NCBI GenBank assembly: GCA_907163375.1
Contig: CAJQUW010007257.1
Location: 51,352 to 115,351, forward strand
Source of the DNA: Prostheceraeus crozeri
Lineage: Eukaryota; Platyhelminthes; Polycladida; Euryleptidae
Direction of reading: 5' to 3'
Length of the DNA: 64,000 bases
The position numbers and the translations under genes are program-made. Under the pieces are notes generated by a model that saw only the letters and a list, made by a program, of their open reading frames with translations, was not told where the DNA came from and did not search any database. The stretch's first letter is position 1, and every line of letters begins with the position of its first letter. Shown here one piece after another: positions 1 through 13,308 of this stretch.

Positions 1-3000
1 GATTTACTAGTTTGCAAGTTAGACTCAGCATTCTACTAGTTGTAATTGAAAATATCGTTTCAACAGTTTACAGATTAAAATAAAGTTTCAATAGTGTGTA
101 TGATGGAAATAAAGTTTAAGCGCTTTGTGCGTTAGAAATAAAGTTTCAGCCGTTTACAAGTTAAAAATAAAGTTTCAACAGTGTGCACGTTAGAAATAAA
201 GTTTCAACAGTTTACAAGTTGAAAAATAAAGTTTCAACAGTGTGTACGTTAGAAATAAAACAAAGTTTCAACCGTTAACAAGTTAAAAATAAAGTTTCAG
301 ATGAAAATAAAGTTTCAATAGTGTATATGATGGAAATAAAGTTTAAGCGCTTTGTGCGTTAGAAATAAAGTTTCACCAGTTTACAAGTTAAAAAATAAAG
401 TTTCAATAGTGTGTACGTTAGAAATAAAGTTTCAATAGTGCGTATGTTAAGAATAAAGTTTTATCTGTTTGTATGTTGGAAATAAAATGAAGCTTCGCCA
501 GTTTACAAGTTAAGAATAAAGTTTTATCAGCTCGTATGTTAGAAATATAATGAAGTTTCACCAGTTTACAAATTAAAAATAAAGTTTCAATAGTGTGCAC
601 GTTAGAAATAAAGTTTCAACCGTTTGCAAGTTAAAAATAAAGTTTCAACAGTGTCTACGTTAGAAATAAAGTTTTATCTGTTTGTAAAGTACGATCGTAG
701 GATTTACTAGTTTGCAAGTTAGACTCAGCATTCTACTAGTTGTAATTGAAAATATCGTTTCAACAGTTTACAGATTAAAATAAAGTTTCAATAGTGTGTA
801 TGATGGAAATAAAGTTTAAGCGCTTTGTGCGTTAGAAATAAAGTTTCAGCCGTTTACAAGTTAAAAATAAAGTTTCAACAGTGTGCACGTTAGAAATAAA
901 GTTTCAACAGTTTACAAGTTGAAAAATAAAGTTTCAACAGTGTGTACGTTAGAAATAAAACAAAGTTTCAACCGTTAACAAGTTAAAAATAAAGTTTCAG
1001 ATGAAAATAAAGTTTCAATAGTGTATATGATGGAAATAAAGTTTAAGCGCTTTGTGCGTTAGAAATAAAGTTTCACCAGTTTACAAGTTAAAAAATAAAG
1101 TTTCAATAGTGTGTACGTTAGAAATAAAGTTTCAATAGTGTGTATGTTAAGAATAAAGTCCTATCTGTCTATATGTTAGAAATAAAACGAAGGTTCACCA
1201 GTTTACAAGTTAAGAATAAATTTTTATCTGCTTGTATGTTAGAATTAAAACAAAGTTTCACCAGTTTACAAGTTAAAAAATAAAGTTTCAATAGTGTGCA
1301 TGTTAGAAATAAAGTTTCAATAGCGTGTATGTTAAGAATAAAGTTTTATCTGTTTGTATGTTAGAAATAAAATGAAGGTTCATCAGTTTACAAGCTAATA
1401 ATAAAGTTTTATCTGTTTGTATGTTAGAAATAAAACAAAGTTTCAACCGTTAACAAGTTAAAAATAAAGTTTCAGATGAAAATAAAGTTTCAATAGTGTA
1501 TATGATGGAAATAAAGTTTAAGCGCTTTGTGCGTTAGAAATAAAGTTTCAGCCGTTTACAAGTTAAAAATAAAGTTTCAACAGTGTGTACGTTAAGAATA
1601 AAGTTCTATCTGTTTATATGTTAGAAATAAAACGAAGGTTCACCAGTTTAGAAGTTAATAATAAAGTTTTATCTGTTTGTATGTTAGAAATAAAACAAAG
1701 TTTCAACCGTTAACAAGTTAAAAATAAAGTTTCAATAGTTTTCAAGTTAAAACTAATGTTTCAATAGTGCGTATGTTAAGAATAAAGTTTTATCTGTTTG
1801 TATGTTGGAAATAAAATGAAGCTTCGCCAGTTTACAAGTTAAGAATAAAGTTTTATCAGCTTGTATGTTAGAAATATAATGAAGTTTCACCAGTTTACAA
1901 ATTAAAAATAAAGTTTCAATAGTGTGCACGTTAGAAATAAAGTTTCAACCGTTTGCAAGTTAAAAATAAAGTTTCAACAGTGTCTACGTTAGAAATAAAG
2001 TTTTATCTGTTTGTAAAGTACGATCGTAGGATTTACTAGTTTGCAAGTTAGACTCAGCATTCTACTAGTTGTAATTGAAAATATCGTTTCAACAGTTTAC
2101 AGATTAAAATAAAGTTTCAATAGTGTGTATGATGGAAATAAAGTTTAAGCGCTTTGTGCGTTAGAAATAAAGTTTCAGCCGTTTACAAGTTAAAAATAAA
2201 GTTTCAACAGTGTGCACGTTAGAAATAAAGTTTCAACAGTTTACAAGTTGAAAAATAAAGTTTCAACAGTGTGTACGTTAGAAATAAAACAAAGTTTCAA
2301 CCGTTAACAAGTTAAAAATAAAGTTTCAGATGAAAATAAAGTTTCAATAGTGTATATGATGGAAATAAAGTTTAAGCGCTTTGTGCGTTAGAAATAAAGT
2401 TTCACCAGTTTACAAGTTAAAAAATAAAGTTTCAATAGTGTGTACGTTAGAAATAAAGTTTCAATAGTGTGTATGTTAAGAATAAAGTCCTATCTGTCTA
2501 TATGTTAGAAATAAAACGAAGGTTCACCAGTTTACAAGTTAAGAATAAATTTTTATCTGCTTGTATGTTAGAATTAAAACAAAGTTTCACCAGTTTACAA
2601 GTTAAAAAATAAAGTTTCAATAGTGTGCATGTTAGAAATAAAGTTTCAATAGCGTGTATGTTAAGAATAAAGTTTTATCTGTTTGTATGTTAGAAATAAA
2701 ATGAAGGTTCATCAGTTTACAAGCTAATAATAAAGTTTTATCTGTTTGTATGTTAGAAATAAAACAAAGTTTCAACCGTTAACAAGTTAAAAATAAAGTT
2801 TCAGATGAAAATAAAGTTTCAATAGTGTATATGATGGAAATAAAGTTTAAGCGCTTTGTGCGTTAGAAATAAAGTTTCAGCCGTTTACAAGTTAAAAATA
2901 AAGTTTCAACAGTGTGTACGTTAAGAATAAAGTTCTATCTGTTTATATGTTAGAAATAAAACGAAGGTTCACCAGTTTAGAAGTTAATAATAAAGTTTTA

Positions 3001-6000
3001 TCTGTTTGTATGTTAGAAATAAAACAAAGTTTCAACCGTTAACAAGTTAAAAATAAAGTTTCAATAGTTTTCAAGTTAAAACTAATGTTTCAATAGTGCG
3101 TATGTTAAGAATAAAGTTTTATCTGTTTGTATGTTGGAAATAAAATGAAGCTTCGCCAGTTTACAAGTTAAGAATAAAGTTTTATCAGCTTGTATGTTAG
3201 AAATATAATGAAGTTTCACCAGTTTACAAATTAAAAATAAAGTTTTAATAGTGTGCACGTTAGAAATAAAGTTTCAACCGTTTGCAAGTTAAAAATAAAG
3301 TTTCAACAGTGTCTACGTTAGAAATAAAGTTTTATCTGTTTGTAAAGTACGATCGTAGGATTTACTAGTTTGCAAGTTAGACTCAGCATTCTACTAGTTG
3401 TAATTGAAAATATCGTTTCAACAGTTTACAGATTAAAATAAAGTTTCAATAGTGTGTATGATGGAAATAAAGTTTAAGCGCTTTGTGCGTTAGAAATAAA
3501 GTTTCAGCCGTTTACAAGTTAAAAATAAAGTTTCAACAGTGTGCACGTTAGAAATAAAGTTTCAACAGTTTACAAGTTGAAAAATAAAGTTTCAACAGTG
3601 TGTACGTTAGAAATAAAACAAAGTTTCAACCGTTAACAAGTTAAAAATAAAGTTTCAGATGAAAATAAAGTTTCAATAGTGTATATGATGGAAATAAAGT
3701 TTAAGCGCTTTGTGCGTTAGAAATAAAGTTTCACCAGTTTACAAGTTAAAAAATAAAGTTTCAATAGTGTGTACGTTAGAAATAAAGTTTCAATAGTGTG
3801 TATGTTAAGAATAAAGTCCTATCTGTCTATATGTTAGAAATAAAACGAAGGTTCACCAGTTTACAAGTTAAGAATAAATTTTTATCTGCTTGTATGTTAG
3901 AATTAAAACAAAGTTTCACCAGTTTACAAGTTAAAAAATAAAGTTTCAATAGTGTGCATGTTAGAAATAAAGTTTCAATAGCGTGTATGTTAAGAATAAA
4001 GTTTTATCTGTTTATATGTTAGAAATAAAACGAAGGTTCACCAGTTTACAAGTTAATAATAAAGTTTTATCTGTTTGTATGTTAGAAATAAAACAAAGTT
4101 TCAACCGTTAACAAGTTAAAAATAAAGTTTCAATAGTTTTCAAGTTAAAACTAATGTTTCAATAGTGCGTATGTTAAGAATAAAGTTTTATCTGTTTGTA
4201 TGTTGGAAATAAAATGAAGCTTCGCCAGTTTACAAGTTAAGAATAAAGTTTTATCAGCTCGTATGTTAGAAATATAATGAAGTTTCACCAGTTTACAAAT
4301 TAAAAATAAAGTTTCAATAGTGTGCACGTTAGAAATAAAGTTTCAACCGTTTGCAAGTTAAAAATAAAGTTTCAACAGTGTCTACGTTAGAAATAAAGTT
4401 TTATCTGTTTGTAAAGTACGATCGTAGGATTTACTAGTTTGCAAGTTAGACTCAGCATTCTACTAGTTGTAATTGAAAATATCGTTTCAACAGTTTACAG
4501 ATTAAAATAAAGTTTCAATAGTGTGTATGATGGAAATAAAGTTTAAGCGCTTTGTGCGTTAGAAATAAAGTTTCAGCCGTTTACAAGTTAAAAATAAAGT
4601 TTCAACAGTGTGCACGTTAGAAATAAAGTTTCAACAGTTTACAAGTTGAAAAATAAAGTTTCAACAGTGTGTACGTTAGAAATAAAACAAAGTTTCAACC
4701 GTTAACAAGTTAAAAATAAAGTTTCAGATGAAAATAAAGTTTCAATAGTGTATATGATGGAAATAAAGTTTAAGCGCTTTGTGCGTTAGAAATAAAGTTT
4801 CACCAGTTTACAAGTTAAAAAATAAAGTTTCAATAGTGTGTACGTTAGAAATAAAGTTTCAATAGTGTGTATGTTAAGAATAAAGTCCTATCTGTCTATA
4901 TGTTAGAAATAAAACGAAGGTTCACCAGTTTACAAGTTAAGAATAAATTTTTATCTGCTTGTATGTTAGAATTAAAACAAAGTTTCACCAGTTTACAAGT
5001 TAAAAAATAAAGTTTCAATAGTGTGCATGTTAGAAATAAAGTTTCAATAGCGTGTATGTTAAGAATAAAGTTTTATCTGTTTGTATGTTAGAAATAAAAT
5101 GAAGGTTCATCAGTTTACAAGCTAATAATAAAGTTTTATCTGTTTGTATGTTAGAAATAAAACAAAGTTTCAACCGTTAACAAGTTAAAAATAAAGTTTC
5201 AATAGTTTTCAAGTTAAAACTAATGTTTCAATAGTGCGTATGTTAAGAATAAAGTTTTATCTGTTTGTATGTTGGAAATAAAATGAAGCTTCGCCAGTTT
5301 ACAAGTTAAGAATAAAGTTTTATCAGCTCGTATGTTAGAAATATAATGAAGTTTCACCAGTTTACAAATTAAAAATAAAGTTTCAATAGTGTGCATGTTA
5401 GAAATAAAGTTTCAATAGCGTGTATGTTAAGAATAAAGTTTTATCTGTTTGTATGTTAGAAATAAAATGAAGGTTCATCAGTTTACAAGCTAATAATAAA
5501 GTTTTATCTGTTTGTATGTTAGAAATAAAACAAAGTTTCAACCGTTAACAAGTTAAAAATAAAGTTTCAGATGAAAATAAAGTTTCAATAGTGTATATGA
5601 TGGAAATAAAGTTTAAGCGCTTTGTGCGTTAGAAATAAAGTTTCAGCCGTTTACAAGTTAAAAATAAAGTTTCAACAGTGTGTACGTTAAGAATAAAGTT
5701 CTATCTGTTTATATGTTAGAAATAAAACGAAGGTTCACCAGTTTACAAGTTAATAATAAAGTTTTATCTGTTTGTATGTTAGAAATAAAACAAAGTTTCA
5801 ACCGTTAACAAGTTAAAAATAAAGTTTCAATAGTTTTCAAGTTAAAACTAATGTTTCAATAGTGCGTATGTTAAGAATAAAGTTTTATCTGTTTGTATGT
5901 TGGAAATAAAATGAAGCTTCGCCAGTTTACAAGTTAAGAATAAAGTTTTATCAGCTTGTATGTTAGAAATATAATGAAGTTTCACCAGTTTACAAATTAA

Positions 6001-7560
6001 AAATAAAGTTTCAATAGTGTTCACGTTAGAAATAAAGTTTCAACCGTGTGCAAGTTAAAAATAAAGTTTCAACAGTGTCTACGTTAGAAATAAAGTTTTA
6101 TCTGTTTGTAAAGTACGATCGTAGGATTTACTAGTTTGCAAGTTAGACTCAGCATTCTACTAGTTGTAATTGAAAATATCGTTTCAACAGTTTACAGATT
6201 AAAATAAAGTTTCAATAGTGTGTATGATGGAAATAAAGTTTAAGCGCTTTGTGCGTTAGAAATAAAGTTTCAGCCGTTTACAAGTTGAAAATAAAGTTTC
6301 AACAGTGTGCACGTTAGAAATAAAGTTTCAACAGTTTACAAGTTGAAAAATAAAGTTTCAACAGTGTGTACGTTAGAAATAAATGAAAGTAAGAACTTCA
6401 TCGTATGAGTATTCAAAGCATGTTTTGTAAATCAAATGTGTATAGTCCTGACATGATAGAATCGTGTTAGAAATAAAGTTTCAGCCGTTTACAAGTTAAA
6501 AATAAAGTTTCAACAGTGTGTACGTTAGAAATAAAGTTTTAGCTGTTTATATGTTAGAAACAAAACAAAGTTTCACCAGTTTACAAGTTAAAAAATAAAG
6601 TTTCAATAGTGTGCATGTTAGAAATAAAGTTTCAATAGCGTGTATGTTAAGAATAAAGTTTTATCTGTTTGTATGTTAGAAATAAAATGAAGGTTCATCA
6701 GTTTACAAGCTAATAATAAAGTTTTATCTGTTTGTATGTTAGAAATAAAACAAAGTTTCAACCGTTAACAAGTTAAAAATAAAGTTTCAGATGAAAATAA
6801 AGTTTCAATAGTGTATATGATGGAAATAAAGTTTAAGCGCTTTGTGCGTTAGAAATAAAGTTTCAGCCGTTTACAAGTTAAAAATAAAGTTTCAACAGTG
6901 TGTACGTTAAGAATAAAGTTCTATCTGTTTATATGTTAGAAATAAAACGAAGGTTCACCAGTTTACAAGTTAATAATAAAGTTTTATCTGTTTGTATGTT
7001 AGAAATAAAACAAAGTTTCAACCGTTAACAAGTTAAAAATAAAGTTTCAATAGTTTTCAAGTTAAAACTAATGTTTCAATAGTGCGTATGTTAAGAATAA
7101 AGTTTTATCTGTTTGTATGTTGGAAATAAAATGAAGCTTCGCCAGTTTACAAGTTAAGAATAAAGTTTTATCAGCTTGTATGTTAGAAATAGAACAAAGT
7201 TTCAACCGTTAACAAGTTGAAAAATAAAGTTTCAATAGTGTGCACGTTAGAAATAAAGTTTCAACCGTTAACAAGTTGAAAAATAAAGTTTCAACAGTGT
7301 GTACGTTAGAAATAAATTAAAGTAAGAACTTCATCGTATGAGTATTCAAAGCATGTTTTGTAAATCAAATGTGTGTAGTCCTGACATGATAGAATCGTGT
7401 TAGAAATAAAGTTTCAGCCATTTACAAGTTAAAAATAAAGTTTCAACAGTGTGTACGTTAGAAATAAAGTTTTACCTGCTTGTATGTTAGAAATGAAATA
7501 AAGTTTCACCAGTTTACAAGTTAAAAAATAAAGTTTCAATAGTGTATACTTTAGAAATAA
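1..7560 (+). repeat. Tandem array of ~30-bp units in ~1.33-kb higher-order repeats
   Basis: The array consists of degenerate units of about 29-36 bp built on AAATAAAGTTTCAACAGT followed by TTACAAGTTA or GTGTACGTTAG. A marker containing ACGATCGTAG recurs at 691, 2020, 3349, 4428 and 6115, giving higher-order periods of 1329, 1329, 1079 and 1687 bp. The first two are exactly equal, which implies recent whole-unit duplication. A single-copy-like 90-bp block (around 6385-6475 and 7317-7400) is embedded twice. The same units and the same 90-bp block occur in both arms of element B. Short open frames inside the array are repeat artefacts. Confidence 0.95.
6385..6475 (+). repeat. 90-bp junction motif, copy 1 in element A
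   Basis: A non-satellite block starting GAAAGTAAGAACTTCATCG and ending CCTGACATGATAGAATCG, embedded in the tandem array. Further copies lie at about 7317-7400, 40693-40772 and 40908-40986, with mirror copies in the right arm of B. Its first third also precedes the start codon of the capsid-type gene (7561-7598). In element B the innermost copy sits exactly where the palindrome turns. It may be a promoter/leader segment or a recombination point; the function is unknown. Confidence 0.7.
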
Positions 7561-7608
7561 ATGAAAGAAAAGAACTTCATTGTATGAGTATTCAAAAATA
7601 CTTCCATC

Positions 7609-8754
7609 ATGAAGAATAAAAATCAGAAAGCTTATGAGTTTACTATCTATCATTGGAGTGGGAGACAGTTCATCCGCTTTCATTCTTTTACTAAAGGTCT
7701 TACGCTGAGGTTGGATAGTGAATTCTATCCACATCTTGGTTTTGGTCATGGACTACATCTAACGTCAATTGCTACTGCAAATGTTAAAAAAGTTTATTCA
7801 AATCGAATCAACAAATTTCATTATAGATTTAAAATATTTGATGAAGATGTTGTAAAATGCGAAGAACGCATCATTTTGAAAAAGCGTGGTGTTCAACCTT
7901 TATCACTTATTGAGTTAGTAAAACGATGGAATGAGACTGTGGGTAAGAAGTATGGAGAGAAAATTATGGCGGACAAAAATAAGTTGGTTATTCAGAAATA
8001 TAATGACAAACTTACAGTTTATTTCTCTCCAACCTTGCGTCATTTTGTAAGACATTATACACCTATTATTGGAAGCGGTGTGGTGTATGCTTCTCATGAA
8101 TATCACACTAAAGCTGATTCAGTTAATGATGAATGGTGGGTGGACATCTATGGCGATCGCATCAAGAAAATTTACCAGTCTTATGAAGAATCTAAAGTTG
8201 CTATCAATATAATGCCGCGTCTATATCATACAGTTGAAAGCTTCATTCATGTAGTAAATCCGTATATACAACAGAAGTTGAAGCATGTGATGAAAAGTAA
8301 ATATGATGTAAAGACACACCACATTTCGTTTTCAATTGAAAATCAACGCGTTGTTCTGAGACTGGGTGATGACATTCAATGTCAAATGAGTAAAAATTTG
8401 AAAAAACTCTTTGGCTTTTCAATGCTACAAACTGTGTTTGCTGCTGCGCATACGATTGGTATAGAAACACCAATGACACTTGATAAACATAAACAGCACC
8501 TTTACATTCAAAGTGATTTGATTCTACCTATTTCTGTTGGTGAGAAAAAAGAATACATTTTACGTGATTTCATTCATGATAAAGACGCTTCATATGGAAT
8601 AGTCGAGAAGATGTTTGAATCTATTTTCTATCATCCCGTCGTCAAACAAACTATACCCTCTATTGCTATCAAAATTACCAATGGTTTACAAGAGTGCATC
8701 CACGTGAAAGATACTAAATCCCTCATAACGTTAGTGTTTCGGAAAACAAAGTGA
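7609..8754 (+). CDS. Capsid-type (penton/minor-capsid-like) protein of element A
   Basis: A 381-codon ORF with an ATG start that looks whole. The layout resembles a protein family common beside type B polymerases in invertebrate Polinton/adintovirus-like elements: an N-terminal strand-rich segment, a central segment around residues 235-270 with alternating strands that ends in KKLFGF, and a closing hydrophobic strand LITLVFRK. That family is thought to be a penton or minor capsid protein; assignment here is by pattern only, without a search. No signal peptide or membrane segment is seen. An AATAAA poly(A) signal lies at 8849-8854. The gene converges on the polymerase gene, so the two are transcribed toward each other. 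The region upstream of the ATG holds part of the 90-bp junction motif. Confidence 0.5.
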   Translation: MKNKNQKAYEFTIYHWSGRQFIRFHSFTKGLTLRLDSEFYPHLGFGHGLHLTSIATANVKKVYSNRINKFHYRFKIFDEDVVKCEERIILKKRGVQPLSLIELVKRWNETVGKKYGEKIMADKNKLVIQKYNDKLTVYFSPTLRHFVRHYTPIIGSGVVYASHEYHTKADSVNDEWWVDIYGDRIKKIYQSYEESKVAINIMPRLYHTVESFIHVVNPYIQQKLKHVMKSKYDVKTHHISFSIENQRVVLRLGDDIQCQMSKNLKKLFGFSMLQTVFAAAHTIGIETPMTLDKHKQHLYIQSDLILPISVGEKKEYILRDFIHDKDASYGIVEKMFESIFYHPVVKQTIPSIAIKITNGLQECIHVKDTKSLITLVFRKTK

Positions 8755-9059
8755 AGTCTTTATACAACATTTATTGAAATATGTACATGAATGTGAAGCA
8801 ATAGACTTTATACAACATCCACTGAAAATATATACATGAGCGCACTTCAATAAACATTGCTATATACAAAAAGTCTTTTTACTTCGTGAAGGGTGGAAAT
8901 ATACAGGGATAGGAAAAATGTCTTTCAGTGGAAAAGTCATCACATGGGGAATGTACAGATGTGGACACATATTCACAAGGAAAAAACAATCTCATGCGAT
9001 ACATAAAACAACAATGTTTATCTACAGAAATCAACATCAAAATACTAAGTTAAGGATGA

Positions 9060-12000
9060 TTATGCTAAGACGTCTCCTGAATGTGGTAGTGTGAGTTTAA
9101 TTCTTTTGGGTGGTGGTATGTTTGTGTCAGGATGTCCATGTGGAAGAGATATGTTGTGTTCTAACCAGCACCTCTTATCCTCCCATGCTGAAAGCGCCCG
9201 TTTCCTAAAAGTATGAGTTTTGATCTCATGCGACTTAGATTTTAAGATTGTCATATTGACAAACGTTATATTTTTATTTCTATAGGCTTTCCTGAAATTC
9301 TTATGTTTCATGTTAGAGACCAATGATCTTGATATGCCTTTAGCGCGCTTAATGCTATCATCACTATCCTTTAATTTCATACTGTACATTTTTGGACGGA
9401 GGAGAATCATTTCATCTATTTCCTTCCCTGCTGTCTCATCCTTAAAGCGGCCAAGTTTTGCCTTATTTTTGATGGAGTAGAGTGGGTGATCAGTAGGATA
9501 ATTTGATGTATCAAAATATCTTTCTAAAGATTTTCCTACTTCATTGAAATTTAAATCTTTTTGAGTGGTAATACCTAAGAAGAAACTATCTGTATCGCCA
9601 CCCAACAAACGAACCTCTTTTACGAGAGGACATGGTTTTAGTATTTTATAAAAGAGTTGGTACATTTCAAGCTTAGAGTAATCTAGTACAGCTTGACCAA
9701 TATAGATGGGCTTGCACAACTCAACTTCAGATTTTATCATTTTAACACCTACAAGGTCCTCATCGATAATGTCTCTATCGATGAATAGAGGTGATGAGAC
9801 CAATTTCTTAAATTTTGTAACATCATTGACTAGTTTATAGTTTACACGTTTTCTAACATCCTCCATCGTCTTACCAAATAGACTGTTGTTCTTATATTTA
9901 TAAAAATCTTTTTCAAAATTATTTTGGGCTAGTGCACGTTTCTGTCTGTTGCTATCAATATATGGTTTGAGGAAGGCTTTCTGTCTAAATTTAATAATGC
10001 GGTGAACTCTTTTTAAAATCATACCATTTCTAAATAAAATTTTAAGATGCTAAAGTGGACTAGATAGTTTTCTTTATCATACTGGGTGAGTAAAAGTTTG
10101 CGGCAAGGCTTATAGTCGGGTTGACCGCATGATTCTAAATCTTTATGAAATTGTTTCATAAAGTCGGAAAACATATCTTTGGTCACTTCACCTGATTCGG
10201 GTGCGAGTGGAAAATCTACGGTTTTATGTTTAATATTATTTGGATAGATTAGATCTATCTCAAAATAATATCCCCAATCACCTTCATCTGGAATTGCTAG
10301 TATGTTAGAAGGGTTGGAGAAATGTTGAATTTCACTATCATCTAACCAGCTAAACTCAGAGTGAGGGAGTGGTTTGGATAGTGAACTACCATATAAATTA
10401 TTTTGGTCATAATACTTAAGATGAGTCTGATCATCGCCTACTAATTTTGATTTTAACCTATGTTTATTTACAAATGTGAGACCACCGCGAATTCCTCGCT
10501 CAAATAAATTATACATCTCTGGATCTTGTAAGAGATGAATGGTCTCACCAGTCATTTTAAAAGCAGACTTAAATGACATGGCTGGCAGACTCACAAAGTG
10601 GACGGGATCTAACTTATCTTCTTCTAATGCCACTCGTCGAAACTCCTGAAATACATCAGCCAGCAAAAATACATCTAACTTAAGATAGGCAATCATATAT
10701 TCACCAAATGTATGGCAGTCAAATTTTATCCATGCATCTTGTGCATGATCATAATCTTCGGTCTTACATTCTGCGCCGGTCAAATCATTTTTAAATTTAT
10801 CTATGGGTGGAAGAGAAGTCTCACCGAGTTTACTAATCGCATCAAAATATGCATATGGAAAGACTCCTTTCCGTGTGATGACTTCATCGGTTAGATTTGG
10901 ATATTGTTTCTTAAGATTTTGTGTTAGTGGAAGCGACTTTAGATTTTGTACGAGGGAGGCCAGTGATGCAGTCATAAATTGGTAGGAATCTAAAAATTTT
11001 ATATCAAAATAGACCGTCTTATTTTCTTTAGTTTTGTCGACAGGCACTTTTGCTGTCATGGCCATAAACTTCTCTCTCGTTTGTGCTATTACATCAAGCT
11101 TCCACTCTTTCATTTGACCTAAACCTCCTTTTATTATCATATGGCTATCGTAGCCCTTGAAATTATGGAAAATGACGGGTAATGTACGCCGTTTCATCCT
11201 CAGCGAAAAATTGCATTTTGAACATAGTGCGTTTCTAAATTTACCAGTGATGTGATCATGGTCGCGCACTTTCTTAATCTTATCATCATCAAATGTTTTC
11301 CTACATTTGGGGCAAACGTTGCAACTATCAAATTTTGATTTATCATCTGCTGTCATATGCAATGATCTGCGATAGAGTTCACCATCATACTTTTGCTGAC
11401 ATTTTACAGCCTGTTCGAGGAATTGTAGGAAATGGTAAATACAATCCTCACCTTGCCAGACGCGCATTTTATTTTGCCTACCCCTAAAGTGATCACGCCA
11501 TACTTCATAGCAGGAAATGGCTGCTGCTCGATGGGTGTTATCATCGATATAGCATTCGATGTCAGCATAGATGACACGAAGAGGACTTAGTTCATCGCCA
11601 TTCTCTCTATATGAAAACTCCTTATCTTTGGGCATGCGCTCCATTTGCAGTTTACCTCGCTTACACCATTCGTAATGAGTTTCAAATTTGTTTTTACTCC
11701 TAAAGTTCCGAATACATCTGTCGCAGTAATATAACTCTCTACTAGAGTTTTCTAAGTGGTGGTATAAGCGAGAGATTTTGGGAATGCCGCAGTAGTGCCA
11801 TTCCTCACTATCATCCTGTTTTACTAATAACAGGTTTACTGTACGTTCATAACAACTCGAACGCGAGTTGTAGCGCACACCCTTCAATCCTTTTTCCCAA
11901 ACATGGAGAACTATTTTAATGTTGTTCAATTTTTCAAATTTTTCTATATCTTTAATTTTCATATCGTCACTATTACAGTCATCGAAGTTTAATTCATTCT

Positions 12001-12871
12001 CCCACTGTTGATACTTACTCTTGCGGTATCGGCTATTCTGTACATCATTATAGTGGAGAATGGAGAGGACAGCATATTTAAAACATTGCGATTCACAATC
12101 TACAGAAATGACTGCTGTTTTATTTTTTAAACTTTTCGGAAGTTTAAAGGAGCCTCGTCCAGAGTAGTTCTCTAATAAAGTGATTTTAAATAAGGCGGAC
12201 TGAATGCCGTCAAAAATGAGACCACTATCGCGCTCGTTAAATTTATCAATATTTAATTTTAATCCTTGGATGTGAAAATTTATCCAAGACTCATAGTCTA
12301 CAACCTCGGTTGCAGGAGAGGAGGGTATGTGAAACTCCAACCTCTCTATTATTTGTCCAGTATGGTGGTCGATTTTTACATATTTTATTTTAAGATAGAT
12401 GAGCGCCTTCATTCTAAAATTGTCTAAATTGTTGAAGAGCGCTTCTATCAATGATGAATTTTGATGAAACCATTCCTCAAAGTTAGCAATGGTTTCTGAG
12501 GAGTCCATCTGGTAGTTCCTCACTAAATTATTTATGGACACTTCAGTGAGTCGGATAGAGGAGGTGCTGTTAGTATAACTATCGTCACTGTGTGTATGTT
12601 GAAGTCTGTGCGAAGATAGTTCAAAACGTGTCTCGAAAGACTGAATGCATAAATCGCAAGAAAAGGAGACATCGTTAACAGAATCATCCCTACCTTCGGA
12701 GATTGATGCCGGCTTAGGTCTACAAACACCTCGCTTGATGTGTCGGATGAGATCACGCTTCCTCGTGAAGATGTGTCCACAGTCAGCACATTCCCGATCG
12801 TTGCATTCCCGCGACAATGTTGATATGGACTCGCACGAGATGGAACTGGTATCACCTGAAAGAGAAATCAT
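9060..12871 (-). CDS. PolB: Protein-primed family-B DNA polymerase (pPolB) of element A, fossil
   Basis: This would replicate a linear element from a terminal-protein primer. Parts in order from the N-terminus: two C2H2-type zinc fingers; an N-terminal domain with the CFKYAVLSILH signature; a further C-x2-C...H-x3-C finger; exonuclease motif I (YADIE); an HNH/endonuclease-VII-like insert with CPKC and VRDHDHITGKFR; exonuclease II (FHNFKGYDSH); exonuclease III (YLKLDVFLLADVF); palm motif A (DQNNLYG); motif B (NNSLFGKTMEDVRKR); motif C (GGDTDSFF); and the KMYS/KGI thumb motif. This order is typical of Polinton and adintovirus polymerases of marine invertebrates. All core motifs are present; the copy is nearly whole with about one break. 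The first in-frame ATG is used as the start; an upstream non-coding exon is possible. Confidence 0.92.
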
Positions 12872-13045
12872 TCTTTCATCTCTGTTCAAGTCTCAGTGTA
12901 TTGTTACAACCTACCTTGACTCAACAACTCTAAACTTTCCTCGAGAAGGGAGGGCGTTGGTGATGAAGTTGATGCCTGAAATTGAGGAAAATGCTATTAG
13001 CCACACGTCTGAGGGAGATGAGTGAAGAAATTTTCAACTTACCAT

Positions 13046-13308
13046 TTCAACGAAATCAAGTTTAAGGTTGATACTTCTACAAGATAGAGACTTCACTCAA
13101 ATTTGGAATTCACTTGTACGCCTCAAATAATAACAGAATTCGCTAGAGAACACTTCACTTATACGTCTCAAAGACAGAGTGAAATGATACGAATGTCACT
13201 TTGCATATATACTTTCATATTCATCATTCATTGGCTGTTCATTCTGATTGGTTGCTTGTTGATACTTCAGAATTAGAAAACATTTCAAAGTCATTATTCA
13301 CAGTCAAC
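13046..13308. promoter_or_regulatory. Bidirectional promoter region between polymerase and small ORF
   Basis: Two genes diverge from this interval: the polymerase (minus) and the 148-codon ORF (plus). On the plus side there is a TATA-like CATATATAC at about 13204-13212, followed by ATTGGCTG and GATTGGTTG, which resemble CCAAT boxes. This is an inference from spacing and motifs only. Confidence 0.4.

Noticed and set aside
418-600. Open frames inside the satellite (also 7429-7749, minus)
   Set aside because: They are translations of the tandem unit and repeat the same words; no independent coding signal.
1-7560. Regular ~30-bp repeats that could suggest a CRISPR array
   Set aside because: Units abut without unique spacers, vary in length, form higher-order repeats, and the context is metazoan.
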